A DNA stretch of 64,000 nt from Alphaproteobacteria bacterium (GTDB taxonomy: Bacteria > Pseudomonadota > Alphaproteobacteria > Caulobacterales > Caulobacteraceae): NCBI GenBank assembly GCA_018820205.1, contig JAHJOK010000020.1:62001-126000 (forward strand). The letters are read 5' to 3'. Shown in pieces: positions 17,097 through 25,735 of the stretch. How positions within the stretch are numbered: position 1 is the first letter of the stretch; every line of letters starts with the position of its first letter. A model generated the notes under the pieces. The model was given only the letters and a program-made list of their open reading frames with translations. It had not been told where the DNA came from and made no database searches. The position numbers were made by a program, and so were the translations under genes.

Positions 17097-17774
17097 CTAG
17101 TCCACCGCGTTCGAAATGCGCTGGCTGTCGACCAGCGGCTCTCGTGGCGCCGAGGTCTGTTCGCCGGCGCGGTAGTTATCCAGAACGACGGAGCGACGCG
17201 CGGCGCTGCCCGGCGTCATGGCGCGCGGCGTGACGATGTCGCGGGGATCGGCGATCTGGGCCGCCAGATTGGCGGTGACCGCGCAACCGAAATTGGCGTA
17301 GCCGGCATTGGCGCCGGTCCGGCCCAGGTTGGTCCAGCTGGTCCCGCAGCGGGGCACGCTGGCCTGGACGGTCTCGAATCCGACCAGAACCGGCGCGCGC
17401 GGATCGGGGGCGTAGTAGGACGCCATCTGAAGCTGGTGGGCCGGTACGCCCGAGGCCTGGAGCGCGCCGTGGATTCGCCAGGCGACGTCGGCCGCGGCCG
17501 GGTCGTCGCCGGACGGCGCCTCGATGACCAGGACCGGCGCGCCCTCGGCGGCGAAACGATTCACCATATCCTGGAGGGCCCGGGCCTGGTTGGATGACAG
17601 GCCGGTCTCGTGCACGGCCAGGGCGATGCGCTCGACGCCGGGCTCGACCTGAAGGGCGAAGCGGGACGTCGGGGTCAGGGGCGCGGGGCCGGTTCCCGCA
17701 GCGCCCGCACAGGCGCTCAGCAGGGTCGCGGCGGCGACGACGATCAGGGCGGAACGGATCATGGCGGCGCTCAC
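17097..17774 (-). CDS. cpaD: Pilus assembly lipoprotein CpaD
   Basis: A 225-residue outer-membrane lipoprotein that helps the CpaC secretin. The signal ends in a lipobox LLSACAG (Cys about residue 21). The family core includes GIERIALAVHETGLSSNQARALQ-type sequence near 48-68, HQLQMASYYAPDPRAPVLVGFETVQASVPRCGTSWTNLGR at about 132-171 and NFGCAVTANLAAQIADPRDIVTPRAMTPGSAARRSVVLDNYRAGE near 181-205, the CpaD signature. Its start overlaps the cpaC stop by four bases, so the two are translationally coupled. Confidence 0.94.
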   Translation of the reverse strand: MSAAMIRSALIVVAAATLLSACAGAAGTGPAPLTPTSRFALQVEPGVERIALAVHETGLSSNQARALQDMVNRFAAEGAPVLVIEAPSGDDPAAADVAWRIHGALQASGVPAHQLQMASYYAPDPRAPVLVGFETVQASVPRCGTSWTNLGRTGANAGYANFGCAVTANLAAQIADPRDIVTPRAMTPGSAARRSVVLDNYRAGEQTSAPREPLVDSQRISNAVD

Positions 17775-19435
17775 TCGATCACATAGCCGATCGGCCCCTG
17801 CCAGCCCGCCGACGCGGAGGCCGTGGGGGCGGGCGAACCGTAGGTCTGGTTCAACTGGCCGAAGAAGATGGTCTGGGCGTCGGTGGCGATCCGCAGGCCG
17901 TCGGCCGGGGTCTGCATCCGGCCCGGCGAGGTCGGGCTGACGATATAGGGCTCGACCAGAACGACCAGTTCGGTCTCGCCCGAGACATAGTCGCGCGAGC
18001 GGAACAGCGATCCCAGCACCGGCAGGTTGGTCACGCCGGGCAGGGAATCCACCGTCTGGCGGGTGTTTTCCTGCAACAGGCCGGCGATCATCATCGACCC
18101 GCCCGAAGGCAATTCGACGGTGGTCGACGACCGCCGCACGCCCAGACCCGGCAGGCTGATGGCCGAGGGCGTGCCGGCGCCGATGGTCAGGCCGCCGGTC
18201 GCCGACAGTTCGGACACCTCGACCGATATCTGCATCGAGATATTGCCGCCCGACAAGACCACCGGGCGGAAGCCCAGGCTGACGCCGTAGGGCTTGTATT
18301 CCACGGTCACATTGCCGTCGCGGTCGCGACCGACCGGCACCGGGAACTCGCCGCCCGCCAGGAAGCTGGCGTTCTCGCCGTTGACCGAAGTCAGGTTCGG
18401 CTCGGCCAGGGTGCGCACCAGGCCGACCCGCTCGAACGCCTCCAAACAGTTGGAGGTGTTGGTGCCGGTGACGGTCGAATAGATGGTTGAGGCGATGCCG
18501 GTCAGGGCGCTGGTCAGCGAGTTTCCGACCGTGTTGTTCAGCGCCGTGACGACTTCGTTGGAATCCAGCGAATAGACGCCGGGATCGCCGGCCGTGCCCA
18601 CCTGGGTCGCATTGGTGACCGTGGTGGTGTTGCCGGTCGTGGTGGTCGTGCCGCTGGTCGTTTCCGAGCCGGTCTGCGCCTGGTTGTTGAAATTCGTCGT
18701 GCGGGCGTTGTTCTCGCCGTAGCAGAGGCCCGTCCCGCCCTGATAGCCGCCGTTGGCGCCCCAGGTGTTGCCGCGCCCGAAGCCGATCGACGCGTTGCCG
18801 TCATTGTAGACGACATTGGTCGACAGCCCCAGTTGCTTGATGGCGTTGCGCTGGACCTCGACCACCCGGACCTTCAGCGTCACCTGGTCAGACCCGGCCA
18901 CGGTCATCATGTTCAGCACCTTTTCCGGCGCCGAGACGAAGGCGCGGGCGACCTGGACGATGCGGTCCGCCTCGCCCGGACTGGTGACCAGACCGCTCAG
19001 GATAATGCTGTCGTTGACCGCCTCGGCGCGGACCTGGGCGCCCGGCGCGACGCGGGACAGGGTGTCCTGCAGCGCGGAAACACCGGCGTCGACGCGGACG
19101 CGCAGAGTCAGGATCGCCCGACCGGCGGCGTCCAGGAAGACCGCGTCGGTCTCGCCCGGCGCGATGCCGATGACGGTGATGCGGCGCGGCGAATGCACAT
19201 TGGCTTCGGCGACCGCCGGATTGGAGACGATCACATCGCGCGCGTCGGCCGGAAGATCGACGGCGAAGGATGTGCCGCGCGGCAGGTTGACCAGTTGCGG
19301 ACCCGACCCCGCCGCCACGGTCTGGCGCGCGCCATAGGTCTGAGCCTGGACCGGCGCGGCGGCGCCGGCGGCGACCAGTCCGGCGCAGGCCAGGGCGAGG
19401 ATGCGGTTCAGGGGAGTGCTCATCGACCTGCTCAT
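17771..19435 (-). CDS. cpaC: Flp pilus outer-membrane secretin CpaC
   Basis: A 554-residue secretin (RcpA/CpaC). Signal peptide ends in PVQAQ near residue 32. The pilus N-terminal domain (QLVNLPRGTSFAVDLPADARDVIVSNPAVAEANVHSPRRITVIG) covers about 45-95, a BON-like region follows, and the secretin domain runs from about 330 to 505 with VRTLAEPNLTSVNGENASFLAGGEFPVPV and the closing PGVTNLPVLGSLFRSRDYVSGETELVVLVEPYIV. A Thr/Asn/Gly-rich insertion (residues about 225-285, many TTTTGN-type repeats) sits before the secretin domain. The start overlaps the cpaB stop by four bases. Confidence 0.96.
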   Translation of the reverse strand: MSRSMSTPLNRILALACAGLVAAGAAAPVQAQTYGARQTVAAGSGPQLVNLPRGTSFAVDLPADARDVIVSNPAVAEANVHSPRRITVIGIAPGETDAVFLDAAGRAILTLRVRVDAGVSALQDTLSRVAPGAQVRAEAVNDSIILSGLVTSPGEADRIVQVARAFVSAPEKVLNMMTVAGSDQVTLKVRVVEVQRNAIKQLGLSTNVVYNDGNASIGFGRGNTWGANGGYQGGTGLCYGENNARTTNFNNQAQTGSETTSGTTTTTGNTTTVTNATQVGTAGDPGVYSLDSNEVVTALNNTVGNSLTSALTGIASTIYSTVTGTNTSNCLEAFERVGLVRTLAEPNLTSVNGENASFLAGGEFPVPVGRDRDGNVTVEYKPYGVSLGFRPVVLSGGNISMQISVEVSELSATGGLTIGAGTPSAISLPGLGVRRSSTTVELPSGGSMMIAGLLQENTRQTVDSLPGVTNLPVLGSLFRSRDYVSGETELVVLVEPYIVSPTSPGRMQTPADGLRIATDAQTIFFGQLNQTYGSPAPTASASAGWQGPIGYVIE

Positions 19436-20349
19436 GGGACGGTCACGACCTCGGGCTCGCCGCCCCGGAAGATCCGGACCGAGGCGGGCTGCGACGCACT
19501 GGCCGTGCGGGGCGCGCCGACGCGACCCGACGGTCCGGCTGTATCGGCATAGGACCGCAGAACCAGCGACAGGCTGCCGGCCGCCTTGGCCAGGGCCAGA
19601 GTCTCGGTGTCGCGCGGGGCGACTTCCAGCGTGGCGGTGGCGCCGACCACGGCCTGCTGGTCGTCCTCGGCGCGGGTGGACTGGTCCACGGCCAGAACCT
19701 TGACGTTCTGCAGCACGACCTGGCTGACGAATTTCGGCGCGTCGGGCTGGGTGTCGGACACGGACCGTTCAAGCTCGACGGTCAGGATGACATCGACGCG
19801 GTCGCCCGGCAGGATGAAGCCGCCGGCCGCGCTCTCGGTCGAGACGGCGATGGCCATGGCCCGCATGCCGGGCTCGAGATAGGCGGCCATATAGCCGCTG
19901 TCGCCGGCGCGGACGATCTTGCGGCCGACGATGGGTTCTCCGGCCAGGATCGGCTCGCGCACGACGGACCCGAAATAGTCCGCCTTGGCGCCGCCGGTGG
20001 CCAGGTCGTTGGCGGCGCGGGTGACGCGCGCGACCGTGCTGTCGGATTTCGCCGGCTCGGCCTCAGCCTCGTCGGCCTGGGGGACGGCGACCGTGCCGTC
20101 GGTGATGAAGGCGGGATTGACCTCGTCGGCGGGCCAGTCCTTCCATTCCAGATCGGCGTCGACCAGACGCTGACCGGGGGCCAGGTCGCGGGCGGCGACC
20201 AGCACCTTGGCCATCGGGCGCGCGGGCTCGGCCGCGGAGGCCACGGTCACGGCGTCGCCCGAGGGCGAACCCATGGCGCGCACGACCAGGGCCAGGCCGA
20301 TGGCCGAGACGGCGGCGATGCAGATGACGGCGATACGGGCGGGCTTCAT
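19432..20349 (-). CDS. cpaB: Flp pilus assembly protein CpaB
   Basis: A 305-residue periplasmic protein anchored by an N-terminal segment (RIAVICIAAVSAIGLALVVRAM). It carries an SAF domain (MAKVLVAARDLAPGQRLVDADLEWKDWP, about residues 46-75) and the CpaB/RcpC domain (AYLEPGMRAMAIAVSTESAAGGFILPGDRVDVILTVE, about 150-190, then VVLQNVKVLAVDQ). It is expected to aid secretin assembly. GGAGA precedes the ATG. A 103-base spacer separates it from cpaA; I see no gene in it. Confidence 0.95.
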   Translation of the reverse strand: MKPARIAVICIAAVSAIGLALVVRAMGSPSGDAVTVASAAEPARPMAKVLVAARDLAPGQRLVDADLEWKDWPADEVNPAFITDGTVAVPQADEAEAEPAKSDSTVARVTRAANDLATGGAKADYFGSVVREPILAGEPIVGRKIVRAGDSGYMAAYLEPGMRAMAIAVSTESAAGGFILPGDRVDVILTVELERSVSDTQPDAPKFVSQVVLQNVKVLAVDQSTRAEDDQQAVVGATATLEVAPRDTETLALAKAAGSLSLVLRSYADTAGPSGRVGAPRTASASQPASVRIFRGGEPEVVTVP

Positions 20350-20452
20350 CGACGGTCTCCGGCGAGGCCGAGCGCGAATCGTGGCGCCTGCGACCTACCG
20401 TTAACGACCATGGCGGGCGCGGGTTAACGCCCCCCTAAGCGCCGGCCCGACG

Positions 20453-20974
20453 TCAGGCGGCGAACACGCCGGCCGCCATCACACTGTATGGAAAGGCCAG
20501 CAACGCGCCCATGGCGATGGCCACGCCGTAGGGAATGTCCCCCTTTTCCTCCAGCAGATTGCCCACCCAGCCGGGTGCGGCCGCCGCATAGGGCGAGAAA
20601 TATTTGCGCGCCGAGATGATGGCGATCGAGAACAGTCCGCCGGTCAGGGCCGTCCATAGGACGAAATCCATTCCGGCCGAGGGCCCCAGCCACAGGCAGA
20701 CGCCGACCATCAGCTTGGCGTCGCCGCCGCCGATGATCCGCATCGCGAACAGCCCCATGCCGATCACCAGGGCGGCCAGGGCGACCAGGGCGTGAAGGCC
20801 GACCAGGCTCAACGGCAGTCCGACCGCCATTGCGGCCGGAAAGAAGGCGAGCGCCACGGCGCCCGAGAGCAGGTTGGGAATCCGCATCGTGGTCAGGTCC
20901 GACAGGGCGGCGGCGATGACCAGGGCGGGCAGAATGCCGACGAGGGCGACGGTGAGGATTTCCATGACGCTCAT
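20453..20974 (-). CDS. cpaA: Prepilin peptidase CpaA
   Basis: A 173-residue polytopic membrane aspartic protease (A24 family) that trims the Flp pilin leader. The two catalytic aspartates are seen in ALSDLTTMRIPNLLS (near residue 26) and MRIIGGGDAKLMVGVCLWLG (GxGD motif, near 85). Six hydrophobic segments and the short length are normal for CpaA. It lies between pilA, 132 bases upstream across a terminator, and cpaB, in the standard Caulobacter order. Confidence 0.95.
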   Translation of the reverse strand: MSVMEILTVALVGILPALVIAAALSDLTTMRIPNLLSGAVALAFFPAAMAVGLPLSLVGLHALVALAALVIGMGLFAMRIIGGGDAKLMVGVCLWLGPSAGMDFVLWTALTGGLFSIAIISARKYFSPYAAAAPGWVGNLLEEKGDIPYGVAIAMGALLAFPYSVMAAGVFAA

Positions 20975-21054
20975 CCTATCGGCAGGGGGGTTAAATCCCG
21001 GTTGCGAAACACCCCAAATCCGGGCCCCGAACGTGCGCAGTTCGAAAAGACGAA

Positions 21055-21080
21055 GGGCCGGAGCGTTTCCGCTCCGGCCC
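21055..21080 (-). terminator. Terminator or attenuator after pilA
   Basis: An 11-bp perfect stem (21055-21065 with 21070-21080, GC-rich, GAAA-type loop on the minus strand) follows pilA by 27 bases. On the minus strand it is followed by a T-rich stretch (CTTCGTCTTTTC). It would stop most transcripts after the abundant pilin while letting some read on into cpaA. Confidence 0.8.
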
Positions 21081-21106
21081 CCGGCTTCAAGACCAATAGG
21101 CGTGGC

Positions 21107-21307
21107 TTAGGTGGTGCCGCCGCCGGTGCCGCCGCCGCCGGCGCCGCCGATCGAGGTGGCGACCGTGGTGAAGGCGGTCGAGATGTTGGTGCCCAGAACC
21201 TGCACGGCGCCGATGATGACGACGGCGATCAGGGCCGCGATCAGGCCGTACTCGATCGCCGTGGCGCCCGACTCGTCCTGAACGAACTTGTTGATGAACT
21301 TGGTCAT
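21107..21307 (-). CDS. pilA: Flp/Fap-type major pilin
   Basis: A 66-residue type IVb pilin. The leader MTKFINKFVQDESGATAIEYG contains the Flp cleavage motif (Gly before ATAIEYGLIAAL), with the conserved Glu and Tyr that follow the cut by CpaA. The hydrophobic helix LIAALIAVVIIGAVQVLG forms the filament core. The C-terminus ends in a Gly/Thr-rich stretch (GGAGGGGTGGGTT), which may be flexible. AGGGA precedes the ATG. It is the first gene of the minus-strand pilus set and is followed by its own terminator. Confidence 0.96.
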   Translation of the reverse strand: MTKFINKFVQDESGATAIEYGLIAALIAVVIIGAVQVLGTNISTAFTTVATSIGGAGGGGTGGGTT

Positions 21308-21432
21308 TCCGGTATTCCCTTTTTGAAACTGTGAAGCGAGCAACGATGGCTGGGAGGCTCGGTCGCCCGCTTGACCCCCAAACGCACGATCATAATCGCC
21401 GGAACCGGTTAAGGCCGCGTCAGAAGGCGTGG

Positions 21433-21448
21433 TTACCGGAGGGTTTAC
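21433..21448. promoter_or_regulatory. CtrA-like site in the pilA upstream region
   Basis: TTAC, seven bases, TTTAC: a degenerate form of the CtrA box TTAA-N7-TTAAC. It is about 125 bases upstream of pilA and 210 bases upstream of the divergent gene at 21658. In Caulobacter pilA is CtrA-activated, so a site is expected here; the match is imperfect and a TTAA half-site also lies at 21409-21412. The 350-base divergent spacer (21308-21657) holds no gene I can support. Confidence 0.3.
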
Positions 21449-21657
21449 TGTAAAACCGCCCGCCCGGACGGGACGCTTCGCCGAAACGGCCAAGCAGGGA
21501 CTGGCGTTCACGGCCGCCGGTCGCCGGATACTGAGCGACCAACCAGGGTTTGTTTACCTGTCTGAACGAAACCTTCCGCTTCAGACTTTATAGATATTTT
21601 CGCAGCATCCTGTCCGCTTCTCCGTCCATGCCAGGCGGCTGCAAGGGAATGCCCGTC

Positions 21658-22080
21658 ATGTCCGCACCGCTCACTCGCCTTCGTCTCGTCCTGCTCGCGA
21701 CCGGCGCGCTCGTCGCCGCGGGCGCCGCCCAGGCCCAGGCGCAGTCCCAGTCGCTGAACGTCGAGATCGATCGTTCGACCCGCGTCTCGCTCGCCGGGTC
21801 CGCCGCCTCGGTGATCGTGGGCAACCCGGAGATCGCCGATGTGACGGTCGTCGACGCCAACACCTTGTTCGTCACGGGCAAGGGCTATGGCGTGACCGAG
21901 GTCATCGCCGTGGACGGCGTCGGTCGCACCCTGTTCCAGGGCGAGATCGTCGTCACCGGAGGATCGACCGGATCGGTCCGGGTCTGGCGCGGCGCCCAGG
22001 CGACCGAACTGGCCTGCGCCGCCTCCTGTTCGGCCAGCATCCGCAACGGCGCATCGAGCGGCGCCGGCGCGACGCCCTGA
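21658..22080 (+). CDS. Stand-alone pilus/secretin N-terminal domain protein
   Basis: A 140-residue exported protein. The signal peptide is LRLVLLATGALVAAGAAQAQAQ. The rest is a pilus-assembly N-terminal domain as in CpaC: LNVEIDRSTRVSLAGSAASVIVGNPEIADVTVVDANTLFVTGKGYGVTEVIAVDGVGRTLFQGEIVV, but with no secretin part. Two cysteines (ELACAASCSASI) near the end could form a disulfide. The ATG at 21658 is chosen for its AAGGGA at a normal distance; an ATG at 21649 is too close to that site. It heads a plus-strand set with two TadE-like genes, divergent from pilA, in the place where Caulobacter has its cpaI-type gene. Confidence 0.85.
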   Translation: MSAPLTRLRLVLLATGALVAAGAAQAQAQSQSLNVEIDRSTRVSLAGSAASVIVGNPEIADVTVVDANTLFVTGKGYGVTEVIAVDGVGRTLFQGEIVVTGGSTGSVRVWRGAQATELACAASCSASIRNGASSGAGATP

Positions 22081-22085
22081 CGTCC

Positions 22086-22628
22086 ATGAAAAGATCTCCG
22101 TTCCATCGGCGCGGACGATCCGGTCCCCGGCCGCGTCGCGAAGGCGCCGCGGCCGTCGAGTTCGCCATGGTGGCGGCCCCCTTCTTCTTCATGATGTTCG
22201 CCGTGATGGAGCTGGGACTGATCTTCGTGGTCGATTCCGTTCTGGAGAACGCGACCCAGGGCGCCAGCCGCCTGATCCGCACCGGCCGCGCCGACACCGA
22301 GAACATCTCGGCGACGGATTTCAAGACCGCCCTCTGCTCGCGGATGGGCCTGTTCGCCGACGACTGCGAGTCCCGCGCCAGCATCGACGTGCGGGTCATT
22401 CCCCAGTTCCGGAACGCCAATCCGCCCGATCCCATCGTCGATGGCGAGATGGATGAGGACGCCCTGACCTATCTGCCCGGCGACCCCGGCAGTCTGGTGC
22501 TGATCCGCGTCTGGTACATGCAGCCCCTGATCACGCCCTTCATGTCGCAGGCGATGTCGCGACTGGGGTCCGGCGATGCGGTCATCACTGTGGCCACCGC
22601 CTTCCGCAACGAACCCTACGACGAATGA
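22086..22628 (+). CDS. TadE/TadG-like pseudopilin
   Basis: A 180-residue protein with the TadE-like leader: a basic N-terminus (KRSPFHRRGRSGPRPRREG), then AAAVEFAMVAAPFFFMMFAVMELGLIFVVDSVLE, with the G/AxxxE pilin-type motif at about residues 20-25. The periplasmic part has a Cys pair (ALCSRMGLFADDCES). Such pseudopilins are cleaved by the CpaA peptidase and act as minor or initiating pilus subunits. It begins five bases after the previous stop and overlaps the next gene by four bases, so the three are one operon. Confidence 0.88.
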   Translation: MKRSPFHRRGRSGPRPRREGAAAVEFAMVAAPFFFMMFAVMELGLIFVVDSVLENATQGASRLIRTGRADTENISATDFKTALCSRMGLFADDCESRASIDVRVIPQFRNANPPDPIVDGEMDEDALTYLPGDPGSLVLIRVWYMQPLITPFMSQAMSRLGSGDAVITVATAFRNEPYDE

Positions 22629-23179
22629 GCCGCATGGTCCGCCGCGCCCGCTCCGCCCTGTTCCTGCGCCGGTTCGCCCGTGACAGCCGCGGCGTGTCGG
22701 CGGTTGAATTCGCCCTGATCGCGCCTCTGCTGATCGCGTTGTACTTCGGCCTGGCGGAGTTCTGCCAGGGCTATATGGCCCAGAAGCGGATGGGCCACGC
22801 CACGTCCCAGGTCGCCGACATCGTGGCCCAGTCCGATGTCGTGACGCGCGACGAACTCGACGACATCTTCGCTATCGGCGCCCTGATCCTGAACCCCTTT
22901 CCCGCCGGCCCCCTGTCGATGCGGGTCACCGGCATCACCCGAGGTTCGGACGGGGTGGCCCGCGTGGACTGGAGCCGGGGTCAGGGGATGGGCGGACGCT
23001 CCGGCACGGTCTCGGTGCCCGCCGGCCTGATCAACAACGGCGAGAGCATCATCATGAGCGAGGCGACCTACGACTATATCTCGCCGATCAACAAGCTGCT
23101 GCCCGGAACGACGCGGTTCAACCACACCTACTATCTGCGTCCCCGCCTGGTCGACCGGATCGGCTGCAGCAACTGCTGA
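22625..23179 (+). CDS. TadE/TadG-like pseudopilin
   Basis: A 184-residue second pseudopilin. Leader RRFARDSRGVSAVEFALIAPLLIALYFGLAEFCQGY (about residues 15-50) has the Gly-x-x-x-x-Glu pilin-type motif. A periplasmic domain of about 130 residues follows, ending CSNC. The start ATG overlaps the stop of the preceding gene (ATGA). By position it corresponds to the second of the minor pilin genes in Caulobacter; a TadG/CpaL-type large tip protein does not follow, because the next gene, rlmN, is convergent and ends four bases later. Confidence 0.88.
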   Translation: MSRMVRRARSALFLRRFARDSRGVSAVEFALIAPLLIALYFGLAEFCQGYMAQKRMGHATSQVADIVAQSDVVTRDELDDIFAIGALILNPFPAGPLSMRVTGITRGSDGVARVDWSRGQGMGGRSGTVSVPAGLINNGESIIMSEATYDYISPINKLLPGTTRFNHTYYLRPRLVDRIGCSNC

Positions 23180-23182
23180 GGC

Positions 23183-24340
23183 TCACGCCGCCGCCTGCTC
23201 CGCCTTCCTGAGCGTCGAAGCCCGGACCTTTTCGCTCTCGGACTTCAGCTGTCCGCAGGCGGCCAGGATGTCGCGGCCGCGGGGGGTGCGGATGGGCGAG
23301 GCGTAGCCGGCCTTGTTCAGAATGGCGGCGAAGCGCTCGATCGTCTTCCAGTCCGAACATTCATAGTCCGCGCCGGGCCAGGGGTTGAACGGGATCAGGT
23401 TGACCTTGGCCGGGATGCCCTCGATCAGCCGGACAAGGGCGCGGGCCTCTTCGGGGCTGTCGTTGACGCCCTTCAGCATCACATATTCGAACGTCACCCG
23501 CCGGGCGTTGGAAATGCCCGGATAGGCGCGGATGCCGTCCATCAGCTGCGCCAGCGGATATTTCTTGTTCAGCGGCACCAGAACGTCGCGCAGGTCGTCG
23601 TTGGTGGCGTGCAGGCTGATCGCCAGCATGGCCTGGGTCCGGTCGCCCAGCGGCGTCAGCTGGGGCACGACGCCCGAGGTCGAGACCGTGATCCGGCGGC
23701 GCGACAGGGCGATGCCCTCGTTGTCGCTGATGATGTCGATCGCGTCCGACACATGGTCCAGATTGTAGAGCGGCTCGCCCATGCCCATGAAGACGATGTT
23801 GGACAGGCGGCGGTCTTCCCTGGGAGACGGCCACTCCTCCAGGTCGTCGCGGGCGACCTGGACCTGGGCCACGATCTCGGCGGCGGTCAGGTTGCGCACC
23901 AGCTTCTGGGTGCCCGTGTGGCAGAAGGTGCAGTTCAGGGTGCAGCCGACCTGGGACGAGACGCACAGCGCCCCGGCCCGACCCACGTCGGGAATATAGA
24001 CGGTCTCGATCTCGATGCCCGGAGCGGTGCGGATCAGCCATTTGCGGGTGCCGTCGTTCGAGACCTGGCGCTCGACGATCTCGGGACGGTTCAGGGTGAA
24101 GGCAGCGGCCAGCCGGGCCTGGGTGTCCTTGGCCACATTGGTCATTGCCGCGAAGTCGGTGACGCCGAAATGGTGGATCCAGCCCCACACCTGGCTGGCC
24201 CGCATCTTCGCCTTCTCGGGCGGACAGACGTCCGCGTCGATCAGCGCCTGGCGCAGGCCTGTCCGCGTCAGACCGGACAGGTTGACGGGGGCCGGTCTGG
24301 CCGGGGCGACGGTGCGCGACAGGTCGAGCGTAACGCTCAC
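23183..24340 (-). CDS. rlmN: 23S rRNA (A2503-C2) / tRNA (A37-C2) methyltransferase RlmN
   Basis: A 385-residue radical-SAM methyltransferase that methylates A2503 of 23S rRNA and A37 of some tRNAs. The 4Fe-4S motif CTLNCTFC has its cysteines at 133, 137 and 140. [12 protein letters not shown] (SAM-binding), SLHATND, and the late PFNPWPG... segment are present; Cys near residue 358 (ILAACGQL) matches the resolving cysteine. Length is typical. Convergent with the pseudopilin operon. Confidence 0.96.
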   Translation of the reverse strand: MSVTLDLSRTVAPARPAPVNLSGLTRTGLRQALIDADVCPPEKAKMRASQVWGWIHHFGVTDFAAMTNVAKDTQARLAAAFTLNRPEIVERQVSNDGTRKWLIRTAPGIEIETVYIPDVGRAGALCVSSQVGCTLNCTFCHTGTQKLVRNLTAAEIVAQVQVARDDLEEWPSPREDRRLSNIVFMGMGEPLYNLDHVSDAIDIISDNEGIALSRRRITVSTSGVVPQLTPLGDRTQAMLAISLHATNDDLRDVLVPLNKKYPLAQLMDGIRAYPGISNARRVTFEYVMLKGVNDSPEEARALVRLIEGIPAKVNLIPFNPWPGADYECSDWKTIERFAAILNKAGYASPIRTPRGRDILAACGQLKSESEKVRASTLRKAEQAAA

Positions 24341-24414
24341 GGGCGGTGATCCTGGAATGAAGGGGAACCGGCCTTATAGCACGGATCGCGATGGATTTAA
24401 GGCGAGGCCGCCGG

Positions 24415-25716
24415 TCAGAGGATGAACCGGCTCAAATCCGCGTTCTTCGCCAGTTCCGCGACCTTGTCGCGCACGGCGTCGCCGTCGAAGGCCACCGTCT
24501 GGCCCGACAGGTCCGAGGCCTTGAAACTGGTCTCCTCCAGCACCCGCTCGATCACCGTAACCAGCCTGCGGGCGCCGATGTTCTCGACCGCGCCGTTGGC
24601 AGCCACCGCCGCGTCGGCCAGGGCCTGCACCGCATCGGGTGTGAAGGTCAGGGTCACATTCTCGGTCGCCAGCAGCGCCTGGTTCTGGCGGATCAGATTG
24701 GCTTCCGGCTCGGTCAGGATACGCACGAAATCGTCGCGGGTCAGGGCCTTCAGCTCGACCCGGATCGGCAAGCGGCCCTGAAGCTCGGGCAACAGATCGC
24801 TGGGCTTGGCGACATGAAATGCGCCCGAGGCGATGAACAGCACATGGTCCGATTTCACCGGGCCGTATTTGGTCGAGACGGTCGTGCCCTCGATCAGGGG
24901 CAGAAGGTCGCGCTGCACGCCCTCGCGGCTCACGTCGCCCCCGCCGCGATCCTGCCGCCCCGCGACCTTGTCGATCTCGTCGATGAAGACGATGCCCTCG
25001 TTTTCGGCCAGCATCAGGGCCTCGCGCGTCAGACTGTCCTGATCCAGCAGCTTGTCGCTCTCTTCGGACAGCAGCGGCTGCAGCGCGTCACGGACGGTGG
25101 TCTTCACCGACTTGGTCCGGCCCCCGCTCATCTTGCCCAGCATGTCCGACAGATTTAGCAGGCCGACATTCTGGCCGCCGCCCATGTCGAGGCCCTGAAG
25201 CGGAGACGCGGTGTCGGCCAGTTCGATATCGATCTCCTTGTCATCCATCTCGCCGGCGCGGAGCTTCTTGCGAAACGCATCCCGCGTGGCGGGCTGTGAT
25301 CCCGGGCCGACGAGAGCGTCCAAGATCCGGTCTTCGGCCGCCGCCTCGGCCTTGGCGCGCACGCCCGACCGCCGATCGTCGCGCACCATCACCAGAGCGG
25401 CCTCGACCAGGTCGCGCATGATCTGGTCGACGTCGCGGCCGACATAGCCGACCTCGGTGAATTTGGTCGCCTCGACCTTCAGGAAGGGCGACCCGGCCAG
25501 ACGCGCGAGCCGCCGGGCGATCTCGGTCTTGCCGACGCCGGTCGGGCCGATCATCAGGATGTTCTTGGGCGTCACCTCGTGGCGGAGGTCGTCGGGCACG
25601 CGCTTGCGCCGCCAGCGGTTTCTCAGAGCGACGGCGACGGCCCGCTTGGCGTCATCCTGACCGACGATGAAGCGATCGAGTTCGGAGACGATCTCGCGAG
25701 GGGATAGGTCTGTCAT
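24415..25716 (-). CDS. hslU: ATP-dependent protease ATPase subunit HslU
   Basis: A 433-residue AAA+ unfoldase that feeds HslV. The N-terminal [33 protein letters not shown] is the family signature. Walker A GPTGVGKT is at 57-64, the pore loop GYVGRDV near 90, Walker [10 protein letters not shown] near 243, and sensor [14 protein letters not shown] near 310; the C-terminal tail ends DLSRFIL, the segment that inserts into HslV. The start is the first ATG after the extra gene at 25736. hslV lies 1 kb upstream on the same strand with that gene between, an unusual split. Confidence 0.96.
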   Translation of the reverse strand: MTDLSPREIVSELDRFIVGQDDAKRAVAVALRNRWRRKRVPDDLRHEVTPKNILMIGPTGVGKTEIARRLARLAGSPFLKVEATKFTEVGYVGRDVDQIMRDLVEAALVMVRDDRRSGVRAKAEAAAEDRILDALVGPGSQPATRDAFRKKLRAGEMDDKEIDIELADTASPLQGLDMGGGQNVGLLNLSDMLGKMSGGRTKSVKTTVRDALQPLLSEESDKLLDQDSLTREALMLAENEGIVFIDEIDKVAGRQDRGGGDVSREGVQRDLLPLIEGTTVSTKYGPVKSDHVLFIASGAFHVAKPSDLLPELQGRLPIRVELKALTRDDFVRILTEPEANLIRQNQALLATENVTLTFTPDAVQALADAAVAANGAVENIGARRLVTVIERVLEETSFKASDLSGQTVAFDGDAVRDKVAELAKNADLSRFIL

Positions 25717-25735
25717 GAGGTGCAGATAGGCGCGG

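Noticed and set aside
14022-17597. A very long open frame (about 1190 codons) on the plus strand opposite cpaF, cpaE and cpaD
   Set aside because: It is antisense to three clear pilus genes, is rich in Arg, Gly, Asp, Gln and His in a way expected from the opposite strand of high-GC coding sequence, and shows no domain.
21308-21400. Possible sigma-54 promoter for pilA (GCTGG and TTGCT segments)
   Set aside because: The -24 element lacks the required GG and the spacing does not fit; no good match to the -24/-12 consensus.
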